Assembly: GCA_020736575.1 (NCBI GenBank) | Contig: JAGPYM010000008.1 | Coordinates: 1,534,001-1,598,000, forward strand | DNA from: Thelonectria olida | Lineage: Eukaryota; Ascomycota; Sordariomycetes; Hypocreales; Nectriaceae | Direction: 5' to 3' | DNA length: 64,000 bases | Shown: positions 44,451-55,983 of the stretch, in pieces | Position numbering within the stretch: position 1 is the first letter of the stretch | Layout of the letters: the number at the start of each line of letters is the position of its first letter | Translations under genes and position numbers: made by a program | The notes under the pieces: generated by a model | What the model saw: the letters and a program-made list of their open reading frames with translations, nothing else | What the model was told of the DNA's origin: nothing | Database searches by the model: none

Positions 44451-46862
44451 TCAAGCCCATATCACATCAGGCTTCCCTCCAGGCAGCATCATCCGAAACG
44501 GCCACCCATGCAACTGATGAATCGCGCCCACAATCTTCCGCAGCCACGTGTTGGCGACAACAGGAACAACGTACTCGCACCTAATGCTCCTGGACATGTC
44601 TACAGCCGTAGCCCAGGACTGTTTTCCGCCGTCTGTGTCTCCCAATGTGAGTTGCGCGTGGGCCATCGATAGATAGATCAGCGCTGCTGTCCACGGGTGC
44701 TTTGAGGCGAAGATTTCGAGTTGTTCCATGGTCTGCAAAGCAGCCCTCCATAGACGAAGAGCGTCTTCGTAGCGCAACTGCTCGTGAACGGTGCGAGCCG
44801 TGGCTATTATCCTGCGCATGTGGAGCGTTTGGTCATTCATGTCGTGCAGCGCAGGCGGTTCAATGTCTGCGAGAACTCCAAGCGTCGATTCGGCAGCGTC
44901 GAGCTTCTCTTGTCCGATGTTCGCTTCCACCGATGCCAACAATAGCCGTCTGTATGGGCGACCTTTCTTTTCCGTCTCTGGTGTGCTGTCGAATTCCGGC
45001 TGGAGAAGGTCAGTCGCCTTCTGGTATTCGTGAAGCTCGCAGTAGATCTCTGCAAGTCGACCGACAATCAGCAGACGAGTATTGTGTCGGATTGGCTTGG
45101 CCGAGTTCAGCCACAGGTGTTCCTCTAGAGACGCCCTGGCGGTGGTGAAATCGCCGATAGATTGGAAGAACCTTGAAGCGGCCCCTTGAAGTCTCCGCGT
45201 CACCTCAATTTCCAGAGTGGACAGTGGGTGCTTCCCTTCCCACGCGTAAATGACGGAAGGGATGTCGTTGTCGTAGTGTTGTATCTTGGTCTCGAGCAGA
45301 GAGATGTGAAGCCTCCCTCTGAGGGCGTTGTCGAGGCGAGTGGTAGCATGCGGACTTTGGGCCAAGAAGTCTTCTATCTTGGAAATGGACTTGGCGAGAC
45401 TTCCGTCGAGGCGAAACAAAATGCTCTCGAACAGAGTTATTGACGCATGAAAGTAATATGCCATGGACTTGTTCAAGAGCGCCCTCGCTCTGTCGATAGC
45501 TTGACGGCGGATGGGGAACGAATCTCGCTCCGAAAAGTAGAGCAGCGCCTCAATCACGTTTGTCTTGAGAGCGACTGGTACTCGTTTTCTTTCCATGGCC
45601 TTGTCCAGGAGAGCCCAGACCGCTTTCTTCATTGGCACCGACCTGAGAGCGTTAGCACGGCAAGTCATCCCTCGGCGACTCGGCCACAATTCAGACAGAC
45701 CATGATGTGTTCCCCTCAAGAGGAGGCGGGCTGACAAAGCAGATGAGGCTTAGGACAATCGATGCCAAATGTTCCTCTGTTCGAGGGCTGAGGATGCCAG
45801 ATAGTAATCTCGTCGTTTCTGGCGAGATGGACCAAGTCGGCGTCCCATCCTCCAAGGCATTTTCAGTGAGTTCTGGGCGGGCGATGGTTTCAGTCTTGTA
45901 TGTTCCACCCGAAAGCAATGTTACCAAGTCAAGCGGGAGACCAAAGTCTGCAGCCGAAGTGTTTTCTATTTCGCCTTCGAGAGTCCAACGCCGTTTGGGC
46001 ACTCTTACAAGATCCAATAATTTGACGGGCACGTCTGACCCGCCGAGGGCGTGGATGAGCAGGAGGACTTGGTCTGAGCCTTGGAGAACATCACTGTATT
46101 CCACCACGAGATTGTAAAACGAGACTGGTAGAGAGGGGTCTGAAGCCGTGTTTAGTCGGCAGAGAAAGAAAAGAAGAAGGGGCAACGTACCGCTTATGAG
46201 CTGGCTTGATAACAGACGCTGTACGTAATGGGTGTAGTTGGGCGCATCCGCATGGAGAGCTTGTAAGTGGGCAAATACCTCCTCGTCATCCATGTTGAGA
46301 TACCTCTCATACCTATCCACAGTGAGCATCCTTTAGTACATATCATGCAGGAGGGGACCACTCACGTTGATGCAGGAACATCCATCGGCAGCCAAAGCAT
46401 GGCCCCGATGTTGCCGAGTTTCCGCGCTATTTTGATGTACTTCCTCCCCGCATACCGCAGCTCCGAGATCCTTGCGCCCTGCACCAGGGGAGCAATACTA
46501 GGTGGAACCACATCTTTGGCATCTAGCTTCGATCGGAGGAATATCAGCACGCAGACGAGGCGTCGGCGCAGCTCTGTGTGGACCAGGTCGGCAGAGCCCG
46601 TCCAGAACCCATCTACGTCGTCCTTGAGGCTGTCGCAGATCTGATTGACTCTAAGCGTGTCGACGGACTGTATGGAGAGGATCTTCATGGTGCGCTGGTT
46701 GTTGGGCACGACCTGGTATCGGACATCACGGGCGAGTGCTTTGGACTTTGTAAGGATGGAGCGGATTGCGGCCAGGTGTTTGTTCAGATCCGACGAGAGA
46801 AGTTTTGCCTCGCTTTCGTCAAAGCGACCGGCCAAGTGATGGACAGCACTGCAGAGACACAT
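44451..46862 (-). CDS. Hypothetical large alpha-helical (TPR-like) protein
   Basis: A 749-residue protein in four exons: 46862..46366, 46312..46191, 46139..45701 and 45642..44451. Introns 46365..46313, 46190..46140 and 45700..45643 are all in phase; the last has branch gctaac and joins EGNTSW to SVPMKKAVWALLDKAMERKR. The sequence is almost wholly alpha-helical. The C-terminal 400 residues show repeated paired helices with Ala/Leu/Tyr spacing (for example RLAEIYCELHEYQKATDLL, KLDAAESTLGVLADIE, RYEDALRLWRAALQTMEQLE), as in tetratricopeptide repeats. There is no signal peptide, membrane segment or catalytic motif. The N-terminal region (KLLSSDLNKHLAAIRSILTK) is also helical. Function unknown; a scaffold role is the simplest guess. 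Confidence 0.78.
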
Positions 46863-48118
46863 GGCGAGAGATTGATAAGACGGGAGATGGGTGGATGAGG
46901 ACGGGCAGGGTCGCAGAATGCATCAGTGCGTGAGCTCAGCTTACTCTGGCCCAAGGGTCAAAGCCTCTGACGGGCCGAGCATGATCACGTGGATGTATGG
47001 AGGTCGCAAGATGGGATGGATACTATCTTCATGAACGGCCATGTGGATCTTGAATCCTTGCTCTTCCGCGGAGGCAGCATGGTGGCTTCATTGAGTTGAG
47101 GGTTGGCGGTAGAGTCGAGTCAGTTGTCTTGTCACGATGTACGGAGGGTAACAATTGAGTAATGCGAGAAAATATCTCAGCTTTGGGGACCTTGGCTGAC
47201 CAAAAGATGAACTCGCACGAAAGAGAAATCGATAGGATAGCTTCCTTGAAAACATGCCGCGTGAAACGAGAAGAGCCATGCTCTGAACCCCCACACAACG
47301 ATCTCGGGGCTCTGCTCCTCTCACAGTGAGAAGGCCCAAGAGCAAAGGTCGATCCCTGCCAGCGGGGTCCACGAACTGGTTCAACTTTTCACTGTGAGAG
47401 AAAAAATTGTGGACAAGGAACGTCGAGATCCCTGTCGAACAGGGGGCTCAGCAGCGTGGTCTTCTCACCGTGAGAAATTCTTTCCAAGGCTTCGGGCCAT
47501 TCAGGAGGAGGACTAAGCCCATCTGATCTTAGCCATCGCTGGAAAGGCCGGCGGCGTGGCCGTTTGGGTTTGAGCCGTTGAGGTTTTGGCTCGAGAAGTA
47601 GCTCTATTTTCTGGCCATGTGCATGCGAATGAATCAAGGTTATCAGATGGTTCTAGACGCCAGTCCATGTGTATGAGTTCTTTTTGTCTTCTCCCGTCTC
47701 TATTTGGGCCATTGATCTCTGTCCAATCCCGTCCCGTTCAGCCCTTCTCCTCCCCAACGCCGCGACATGATCCATCCTCGCTTGGCTTGACTGGGCTGAG
47801 GAACTGATCACATCAAAACGCTCTCATTTAGCCCGTTCAACGCAGCCGACGTCGGCTCAAGATCATCAGTGGGACTCTTGCATGACGCGTCGTGATCCAA
47901 GTGGATCTTCTCTCCCTTCGTCTCGTCTAAACTTGACACCATCCAGGAGCAAGGATCGCATCCGAGGAAAAAATGAGAGAACCCCCATCATCTCCACATT
48001 TATTTGATCTGATAAAATAGCCTTGGTCAGCCAGTTGATCTGATAATCATCATCCTTCAGATCTTTGCTTCTGACTGCCTACCTAGACCTAGACAGGTTG
48101 ACAACTATCTTGGCCACA
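46863..48118. other. Intergenic 1.25 kb with palindrome cluster
   Basis: Divergent promoter region between the helical-protein gene and the MFS transporter. It holds three TCTCAC-N-GTGAGA-like palindromes (47318..47477). No coding sequence seen. Confidence 0.6.
47318..47477. promoter_or_regulatory. Three spaced palindromes TCTCAC-N-GTGAGA
   Basis: TCTCACAGTGAGA at about 47319..47331 and TTCTCACCGTGAGAA at about 47462..47476 are perfect odd palindromes. TTTCACTGTGAGA at about 47387..47399 has one mismatch. The first and second also form a 16-bp inverted repeat pair (47318..47333 and 47385..47400) around about 50 bp. Possible readings are operator sites for a dimeric regulator or a very small inverted-repeat element. 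They lie roughly 650-800 nt upstream of the MFS transporter ATG. Confidence 0.6.
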
Positions 48119-49780
48119 ATGGATGCCTCCAAGGAAGCAAGCACAAAGACCGTGGCTGAAGTCACCTCCTCGGCCAACCAGAGCGATGTCGACTCCGAAG
48201 ACCATGGCAAGAGGCCAGTTCCTCTGAGCATGAAGATCCTCTCGGTTGTTGTCGTGAGCATGATTGGATTTGGAGGTCATTGGAGCAGCGGAGTGACGGG
48301 TGCTTTGAAGAGTACTTTGAAGAAGGTGAGTTGACTTGACCATGTCTGAGTCTAAGTCGGTGCTCGTCTGATGAATCTCTCTAGCAACTTCACATCACCA
48401 ACACCCAATACGCCGTGCTTGAATCGAGCGAGAACTTCATCAAGACAGCTCTCATCCTGCTCAGCGGCATCTTGACCGATCGATATGGAGGTGCCAGTGC
48501 GTCCACCTACCGCCCTGTATTCATCAGTTGTCTATGCTAATCAAGACTCTCCAGCAACCATGCTCTGGGGAAACGCCGTCTTCAGTGCCGGCGCAATCCT
48601 CATCGCAGCCGCCACGACTGTCCGCAACTACAAGTTCATGATCTTCGGCGTCGTCGTGCAGGCCCTCGGAGACGTCGCCACCCAAGTCGCCCAGTACAAA
48701 ATCTTCTCTTCCTGGTTCCCGCCGTCCTCTGGCTTCGCATCGACGCTGGCCTTTGAACTCGGCATCGGTAAGATCGGCTCCTTTGTCGGCAAGTCGACTG
48801 CAAACGTCATCTCAAAAAACCTTGGCGACTTCAGCTGGGCCTACTGGATGTCTGTCTTCATGAACGTCTTTACCAACGTGGCGACGCTGTTCTTCTGGTG
48901 GTTCACGCGCTGGTGCGAGAAGCGCTATGCTGGAACGCGGGATCCTGCTACGGGAGAGAAACTCACCGAAAACAACAAAAAGCTGGAAATCACAAAGATG
49001 CTTCGCCTCCCCTGGTCTTTCTGGCTCGTGTGTCTGTTCTCGCTGTTCCAGACGTCGACGGCCGGTGTCTTTTCGTCCAACGGCACTGAGCTCGCGGAGC
49101 AGCGCTTCAACATTGACGCCATGCAGGCGGGATGGTATTCGGCCATGTCGCAGTACCTCGGTTTCTTCTTTGTTCCTCTGGTGGGCATCTTCATCGACGT
49201 TCTCGGACAGCGAGTCACAGTTATGCTCGTCTGCGGCCTCGGCATGCTCTTGTCAATGTGTCTGGCCGCTTGGGGACCAACCGTCGCTGGAACGGCAGCC
49301 AGTTTCGGCATCTACGCTGTGGCTTCTTCGTTCGGCCCTACGGTCATCATCGACAGCATTCGCACAAGCATGTGGTACCAGGAGGTGTTTGGATCCGGCT
49401 ACGCCATCAAGATTGCCATCAACAATAGCATGACCATCATTGTGGGTATAATCGCCGGTGTTATCCAGGACCGCGACGACAACAGTTACGACAACGTCAT
49501 TGTCCTGTACGTCGCCCTGGCCGCCGGGTCCGTTGTTGTCGCTGCTTTCATGATGGCCCTGAGCTGGAAGAGCGAGGTGGTGGGCTTGCTGCAATGGAGC
49601 CGAAAGAAGCGAGTGCGGAATGGCCATGTCATCGTCGCCAAGAAGGAAGAATTCGAGAACAACGAGAATGCCGAACGGAACCGAAAGCTGAGTCTCGTCA
49701 ACTTTGGAGCCGTCCTCGTCCTGATTGTCGGGGCCTGGGTTGCGTATTTTTGGGGCGTGGGCACTGGTAACAACTACTAG
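48119..49780 (+). CDS. MFS transporter, MFSD1-like
   Basis: A 514-residue, 12-helix major-facilitator protein. Exons 48119..48325, 48385..48496 and 48555..49780; introns 48326..48384 (gtgagt...tctag) and 48497..48554 (gtgcgt...tccag). After a Ser/Thr/Asp-rich cytosolic N-terminus, helix 1 reads MKILSVVVVSMIGFGGHWSSG. It is followed by LHITNTQYAVLESSENFIKT and ILTDRYGGATMLWGNAVF, with the MFS A-type DRYGG loop. A central charged loop (RDPATGEKLTENNKKLEITK) separates the two six-helix halves. The LES/SSENF segment and overall layout resemble the MFSD1 group, which includes lysosomal dipeptide exporters. Substrate in fungi is not known; a vacuolar location is possible. Confidence 0.87.
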
Positions 49781-50354
49781 ATGCTCTGATGTTGCATATA
49801 AAAATCGGATCTAGTTAGGAGATGAAGAAGATAATATTCGAAACATAAAGTCGATGTAGATGATGTACTAAATCTAATAATAAGTTGGCGTTTCACTACC
49901 TACACAACTGGCTACATTGCACCAGACTCACAGAAGATGGATTAGACAGTGCCATTGCGACTCAGCTCTACGTCTTAATTGCCTTATTTCTATCGCGTTG
50001 AAGCTCCTTTTACGCCATCATTGCTCCCAGTATTCAAGTAATCACCCCAATGGTATGCTTCTTAGCCACTTGAATTGACATGTTTTTATTCATATTCGTG
50101 TAGGGTAAGTCTTTCGCAAAGAGTTCCTCACGAAGGGCCCATGAAGGGTTGAACACCCTGGTTCAATGACTCTTGACTGGATGAAAGACGAGGGTTTAGT
50201 TGATCTGATGTTGAACAGTAACAAGATTGTCTTCATTGTATCCCAAAAAGAAGTTTCCACCGTAATACTATTGATCAACAATACGCCAATTGAACACCCT
50301 TGACCCGACACCTCGAAACCAAAGACGCCAATCCCAACCATTGAACACAACCCC
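49781..50354. other. Convergent intergenic region
   Basis: A+T-rich 3' region between the convergent MFS and zinc-cluster genes. Nothing else seen. Confidence 0.5.
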
Positions 50355-53096
50355 TCACGCTTTCTGCTTCTGCAAAGCCTGCGAAAGCAGCGTGATAATA
50401 TTCCTCGCCATATCCGACTTTTTCCCCAGACACCACAGAGCCCGGATACAGTTCTCCGCTCTCCTTAGGCTATCCTCCGACTCCTCGCTACTGTGCCCCA
50501 ATATCGCCCATTCGTTCTGCCGCAAGTCATCGGCGACGCTCAGATGGAACACGGCAGCTTTGCTGAAGCCTCGGATCAGAATCATGGTCCACGGCTCCGT
50601 CAGCAACGGGCCCTCGGCCAGGGAGAAATGGAAGTCGGGCAGCTGCTCCGGAGTCCCCGTGGCATCGTTCACAACTGGCGACGTCACCGCTGCAATGTCT
50701 GAGAGGTCAAAAGCGCTCGCCTTTCTAATTCTGGTCGTCATGTTCGAATCGATGCGCTTCAGAGTCGACTCTTCGAGGCCAAGGGCGTTGTTGTCGACAA
50801 AGTCGATCAAGTCGGCCACCATGAGCGCGCCGAGATGCCAAGGGATGGCGATGCAGATGAACCAGCTTCTGATCCGTGGCGGAACCGCGTCGTAGTTCTT
50901 CACCAGATCGCGGAAGAAGATGCCATGCGTCAAGTTCCAATATCGGACGAGCCGGGTGACGCTCTGGATGATGTCTTCAATTGGCTGCCCGTGTTCTCTT
51001 TTCCTCAGCGCGTTCTGGAGATACGAGAGGTGGCGGAAGAGCAGAATTTTGACAGGTGCTGATTTGGTTACCGACTTTGCAGCAGCGTCGTAGGGACAAG
51101 GCCAGCGGAGTGATGAAGTCGGCTTCTCTGGGTTGTCTTGCACAAAGAGATCGAGCTTCCATCGCTGCATCTCATGCTGCCTTTTGGACGCCGTGGCATA
51201 CATCGGGGAGACGTCTTTGTGGGCGCCGTCGTGCTGGCATTCTTCATCTGCAAGAGCAACAGGTCGCTCGGCCATGGACGAAGACACCGTGTCAAACATG
51301 ACAGCGAGCCAATAGAGAAGCCCAATGGTGCGTCGGTCTCCGGAAGACACCTTTTTATCGTCATCGACCTCGTCGTACTTGGACTCCAAGAACCCGGCCC
51401 CGTTGGCGTCGAAGCGGTATTTGAGCGCGTGAATCTTTTGCGTGGCTCGCTGCATGTACACAGGCGGCCCTTCCTGCGAAATAATGTCCATGATCTGTGA
51501 CAAGATTGAGTCCTTCAAACCTTTGGACTTGGACGGCCCCCGACTTCGTGGATTGGCACGGGGCTTGGATGAATAGTCCTCGTACGCCCACGGCCTTGAC
51601 GTCAATCCAAAGATGAGCTCTGCGTAGATGACCCGGTAAGATTCCAGCTCCGAGACATCTTGTAGGGCCTTTTTTGCTTGTTCCCAGATCGACTGTTGTA
51701 GGTTCCTCTCGAATTCCTCGGCAAAGGCATTGGATAGATCGTCCTTCTCTGGTTGGTTCGGATCGAGAGGATCGTGGGTATTTGGCTTGTACCTTTCATG
51801 TCGGCGACTGCCTTGTGCCCACTGGGTCGCGAATGCCATGATGACCAAGTCGAGGGCTCGAGAGGCGGCGCGGCTTTCGGCGCGAGTGAGTCGGATCATG
51901 CCAGCGGCCTGAGCGACTCGGTCAAGTTGTAGGACGCGTCGGTAGATGCGATTCGGCCAGGCAGAGGGCAGTGAGTGGGTAAATTCAAGAGGGACAGTGG
52001 CTTCAGAGGAAACGTTGAGAAGCATGCTTTGTAGGCCGCCTTTGGTGCGCTCCATCTTGTACGGACATGTCTCTTCCGACAGCCAGCATGCGAGGTTGTT
52101 CTCCAGGACGTCGTGGTAGATTTGGAGAAGACTTTCTGTGATGAGGTGGTTGTTGGACGACGCCATGATGAGGGAGTCGGAGTCGAAGAGAGCCGGCGAC
52201 TCGTTGGCCTCGCCCTGCCAATTGTCGGATTCTCGTCGCCGCCGCCGGTTGCGCTGGGTGTTGCCGACGCCCTGGATGGCCTGTCGAGGGGAGATGGCAA
52301 GGTCTCGCGAGCTTGAGCCGTTCTGCGAGAGATCCCATAGCGGGGTTTGGAAGTCGAGCTCGGAGGGGCCAGAGCCAGAATACGCGTTGGACTGAAGATC
52401 GCTCACTGACGCTTGATGGACATGGTCGTCGCCCAGGTGCAGGCCGAGGTTGTCGAGTTCCCCCGAGGCGTCGGAGCTGCTGTTTGTGTCGTCAATTCCC
52501 CCGCAGAAGGGATCGACGACATGAGCACGCGTGGGGTTTACATGGCTCTCGAGGCTGGGAATGGGATTATCCCAGGCAAATGACTCGTGGCTAGGAGAGG
52601 GAGTTTGTAACAGATGAAGGATGTTGGCGCTGAGGTCAAGGCCTCTGGGCACGCCGAAAGATGGACTTGACGCTGCATGATGCTGGTCCTCAGTGCGACG
52701 TCGTTTGGAGTGCGAACTGCCATTGCTGCTGGTGGCCGTGGCTGAGGATTGAGAGGCTCTGGCAGTGGCCTCAGGGCGGCCCCAGTGGGAGTTTAAGGGA
52801 CATAGCTTCTTAGTCTTGACGCAATATGAACAGGGGAGAAGTCCCGATTGCGTATCTGTATCAAGATGCCAAGGATATGTCAGCGTGGCCTTATCAAAGG
52901 TGAGGTGAATAGGCGAGAGGAGGTGGGCGACTGGGATGTGATGAGTGATAAGGTGTAGGTACTCACATTCTCGCTCATATGCAGCAGACTGTCGATCAAA
53001 TGCGTCCAGGTTGAGCAAGTACCCATCACATGCCTTCTTGGACTTTCTGCATTGGTCGCACGAGTGATTCTGTCGTCTCATTCTTGCATCCGACAT
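50355..53096 (-). CDS. Zn(II)2Cys6 transcription factor
   Basis: An 876-residue fungal zinc-cluster regulator. Exon 1 (53096..52967) holds the first half of the binuclear cluster, NHSCDQCRKSKKACDG. Exon 2 (52855..50355) holds the second half, LLPCSYCVKTKKLCPLN. The intron (52966..52856, gtgagt...tacag) is 111 nt, a multiple of three without stops, so read-through is possible, but splicing gives YEREYTQSGLLPC and a more plausible linker of about 28 residues. A Ser-rich, poorly conserved region follows, then an extended middle region (about 330-870) like other fungal zinc-cluster regulators. The ATG at 53096 is the first in frame; sequence above it begins at TTG. Target genes are not evident. 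Confidence 0.88.
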   Translation of the reverse strand: MSDARMRRQNHSCDQCRKSKKACDGYLLNLDAFDRQSAAYERECEYLHLITHHIPVAHLLSPIHLTFDKATLTYPWHLDTDTQSGLLPCSYCVKTKKLCPLNSHWGRPEATARASQSSATATSSNGSSHSKRRRTEDQHHAASSPSFGVPRGLDLSANILHLLQTPSPSHESFAWDNPIPSLESHVNPTRAHVVDPFCGGIDDTNSSSDASGELDNLGLHLGDDHVHQASVSDLQSNAYSGSGPSELDFQTPLWDLSQNGSSSRDLAISPRQAIQGVGNTQRNRRRRRESDNWQGEANESPALFDSDSLIMASSNNHLITESLLQIYHDVLENNLACWLSEETCPYKMERTKGGLQSMLLNVSSEATVPLEFTHSLPSAWPNRIYRRVLQLDRVAQAAGMIRLTRAESRAASRALDLVIMAFATQWAQGSRRHERYKPNTHDPLDPNQPEKDDLSNAFAEEFERNLQQSIWEQAKKALQDVSELESYRVIYAELIFGLTSRPWAYEDYSSKPRANPRSRGPSKSKGLKDSILSQIMDIISQEGPPVYMQRATQKIHALKYRFDANGAGFLESKYDEVDDDKKVSSGDRRTIGLLYWLAVMFDTVSSSMAERPVALADEECQHDGAHKDVSPMYATASKRQHEMQRWKLDLFVQDNPEKPTSSLRWPCPYDAAAKSVTKSAPVKILLFRHLSYLQNALRKREHGQPIEDIIQSVTRLVRYWNLTHGIFFRDLVKNYDAVPPRIRSWFICIAIPWHLGALMVADLIDFVDNNALGLEESTLKRIDSNMTTRIRKASAFDLSDIAAVTSPVVNDATGTPEQLPDFHFSLAEGPLLTEPWTMILIRGFSKAAVFHLSVADDLRQNEWAILGHSSEESEDSLRRAENCIRALWCLGKKSDMARNIITLLSQALQKQKA

Positions 53097-53863
53097 TTGA
53101 AAGAGTGGGAACTGAGGATATCCACAAACCACCAATGCCTATGCACGGAGGAGTTTGGTAGCGGGCAAGTTGGCGGAGCCGACGCGAAGAGTGGATTTAA
53201 TAATAAATAAGGATCGAAAAAGGGAGAGAGGAAATCTGGGGCAGGGGTGGGAATTCGCGAGAGAGGATGCCAGTTCCGACTCTAATGTACTTGGGAAGAA
53301 TTCCGCTGTGCCGACTATCCCGCTTTCCCCGCACTACGCTAGAGGCTACGACTCCACATGGATCGTCTTGGCCTGAGTGAATGCGAAGGGTTTGATTGGT
53401 CGGATTTGTTGAGGAGCAGGGCGGAAGAGGAGGCGTGAGAGGCATGGGAGGCTTGCGAAGGAGGACGTGGGACACGTCGGTGCGGGGAAGGGAAGACGAA
53501 AGCTGGGGAGGAGTAGGAAGAGGAGGAAGAAGAAGAGGCTAGAGGCGCGGGAGGGCGGTACCGACAATGTTTGTCTCGTCCGCATGAGTCGTGGGACTCG
53601 GTTCCCTTCGTAGGCTATAACTATTCGTGGGTGATAGGTCACAGGCCATAGGATCATGGCTCAAAGGAGGAGGTAGAGTTTGACAGGGTCAGAAGCTAGG
53701 ATGAGAGGATGGAACTGAATCAAGGGTCGCAAAGAAGTATTCCCTCTCATCTTAACTAATTATGTATAGGGAATGAAGAGAAGACTTCCCCCTTCCGTCT
53801 GCCCGCACATCATTTTCCAGATTGCCCACAACTACCTAGGCGCTGTAGGTCTGTAGCATCTGA
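53097..53863. other. Promoter region of the zinc-cluster gene
   Basis: About 770 nt upstream of the regulator, containing a GA/AG-rich patch (about 53500..53540, pyrimidine-rich on the gene's strand). No coding sequence seen. Confidence 0.5.
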
Positions 53864-54742
53864 CTAGACGTCGTACACATACGGCCACTCCGAACCCCCA
53901 AGCTTCCGCTTCTTGCAGTTGGGCGCAATAATAAGCAACACACAATCCTTGACGTACTTGTCAGTAGACCCCGCCTCCTTGCAGTTGTGATAGTCCAGCT
54001 CGCCCAGTCCGTCGAGATCGCAAACAGGAACGTTAAAGTACAAAAGATCATCGGGAATGTTCTCGCCAGGACTCTCAATCACGTTGCTGAACAGATCAGT
54101 CGACCCGCTGAGACAGCGCGGAACAAAAGCGTTTGCGCGCTTCTGAGTCGTCTCGGCGGCTGCAATGACCTTGGCGTGGTCGAGATCGTGCTTTTTGAGC
54201 GAGGCTTCGTCATTTGACCGACGGCAGGCCAGGTAAAGGCGAATCGCGAGTCTTTCCGCCCAGATCGTTTGTTGGGGTGCGAACCTGGGTAGGTAGAATA
54301 CGACGTTAGCCCACGAGTCATGGCAGAACAGATGCCAAAGAACTGTACTCACAATCACGTAATTTTTGCCAGGTTGGCAAGCCACCGCATGGTCGGTGCC
54401 ATATCTCTTCCCTCCGAAACACTGGCTGTACTTGAGCCGTGTCGATGCTGGAGGAATCTGGCGTAGTTGCGCATGGCAAAGAGCAAGAAGGCTCTTTCGG
54501 GGGTTTCCTGGCATTCGTTGGCCCTGTTGAGATGGTCCTCGACCAAGTCACATGTATCGGCAATACTGAGACGTGTTAGTCAATTGAGATGGGCGCATGG
54601 CGGTTGGACACTTACTCAACACAGCCTGTGCTAGCCAGTTCCACGCGTTGTCGTTCATAAGGCTGTTGTATTGGGTAATTACACGAGGAACACCCTTGGC
54701 GCCAGTAGGCCACGAGGCTTCAACTCCGAGATGCAGTTCGGA
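53864..54742 (-). pseudogene. C-terminal coding remnant of an unrecognised protein downstream of SGNH fragment
   Basis: Three coding-like blocks in order: 54742..54616 (SELHLGVEASWPTGAKGVPR), 54565..54359 (CDLVEDHLNRANECQETPER) and 54284..53864 (FAPQQTIWAERLAIRLYLAC to the stop after WPYVYDV). The last two join in phase across intron 54358..54285 (gtgatt...cccag). The first two do not join in phase with the good donor at 54615 (gtaagt); only a weak donor two bases earlier or a frameshift connects them. Several Cys (VPVCDLDGLG, YHNCKEAGS, APNCKKRK) suggest a secreted domain. It may be the 3' part of the SGNH gene just upstream, with which it is collinear, or a separate decaying gene. Family not recognised. 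Confidence 0.5.
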
Positions 54743-54819
54743 CCTAGACTTGTTAGAAGACTATCACCGAGTAAAGGGCATGAGCTATCACCTTTGAACA
54801 AGTCATCTGCCCACCCCTA

Positions 54820-55983
54820 GGTCGTTCCAAAGATCAGGCGTCCATGTAGCACCGTTGCCGCCGCAGAACCAGTGAGCATCGGGGTCTGCTGGCTCCTCGT
54901 CCACAGGGTTGGGAGCGTAACCTGGGAGGCCAGGGTCGGAAATATCGCCATCATCGCCACCCTAGGGACAGCTGTTGAACCAGATCCAATCCTGTTGATA
55001 GCAGTTAGCGTCTACGCATAAATCGTCGTGAAACATGACATAGAAGGGAAGTACTGACGTGCCCAGTAGTGGGATTTGCCCCAACCGTGTTGGCGCGTTT
55101 CTGTCCTCCCTGGTTCGGGAAGTACATATTGAGGCCTCACGACAAGCCCAGGAAGACCTTTTCAGGTCGCTCCCACTTGAAGACCGGGCCCCAGAATCCA
55201 TGTCCTGCCAGTATTCAGCTTTTTCACCAAGAACAATGGTGATGAAGCCGTCAGCCATGTCGGCTAGCACGGCCTTGACAATGGGATCCTCCTTCTCGTT
55301 TCCATCCTCGCCCAAAGGAACGTATTCTCTATACAAGTTGCGGTATTGGTCGACATAGTCGACGTTCTTCTGGTTCAAACTGTTTGGTATGAGGGTTGAC
55401 ATAGTAACGACCGCATCAGACACCTCGGAGAACACGCCATCAATGAGTTCTCTCACCCTGCCGCCAGTTCCGCTCACAGACTCCGTTGAGCCGCCTTGCA
55501 CAGCATCGTTCGTACCGGCGTTGAGAAGAACAACATTGGGTAGCCAAATATCGGTGGTCTTTCTGGCTCGGGTCGACACTTGGCTCACTTGGTCACCGCT
55601 GACACCTTCATGATCCTAGCATTGGAGTATAAGTACTGTATCGAAACGAATCCGACCTGAGGTGCGTACGTTATCGTTCATGCTACCGTGGTTAAAATTT
55701 CCAACCATGTTCACCTTCCATCCTTCAAATTGGAGCTTGTCACGAATGAACTTTCTCTAGCCATTCTTTTCCGTGTCCTCCTTTGGCTTACTTTCTGCAG
55801 CAGTAATGGATGCACCCAAGGGCATCACGCGAAGGTAAAAATCACCCGGTTCGGCGAGTCTAGTCATTCCAAAGTTTGGTGAGAATGACCGACCAGGGTG
55901 GAAGAATGGCTGTGAAAGCGCAAGACACAAGGAGACATAAAAGAACGAGGCCGATTCCGGCAACGGTTTCTGTTAACGTAACC
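54820..55983 (-). pseudogene. Decayed SGNH/GDSL hydrolase gene (CE3-like)
   Basis: Remnant of a secreted esterase. Block I survives as LRVMPLGASIT (normally G-A-S-I-T around the catalytic Ser), then FIRDKLQFEGWKVNMVGNFN; an intron (55669..55616) leads to DHEGVSGDQVSQ and the block III-like VVLLNAGTNDAVQG. Damage: TAG at 55759..55757 (NG-stop-RKF), TGA near 55150 (GLS-stop-GLNMYF), TAG at 54964..54962 (NSCP-stop-GGDDGD), and a frame change after ADMADGFITI, where the block V catalytic Asp-x-x-His segment is missing. Each stop could come from one C-to-T change (CAG or CGA). A hydrophobic segment (TVAGIGLVLLCLLVSC) near 55960..55900 lies in a different frame from block I. Not expected to make active enzyme. 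Confidence 0.72.

Noticed and set aside
53097..53135. Thirteen extra N-terminal residues for the zinc-cluster factor
   Set aside because: They begin at TTG; the first in-frame ATG is at 53096.
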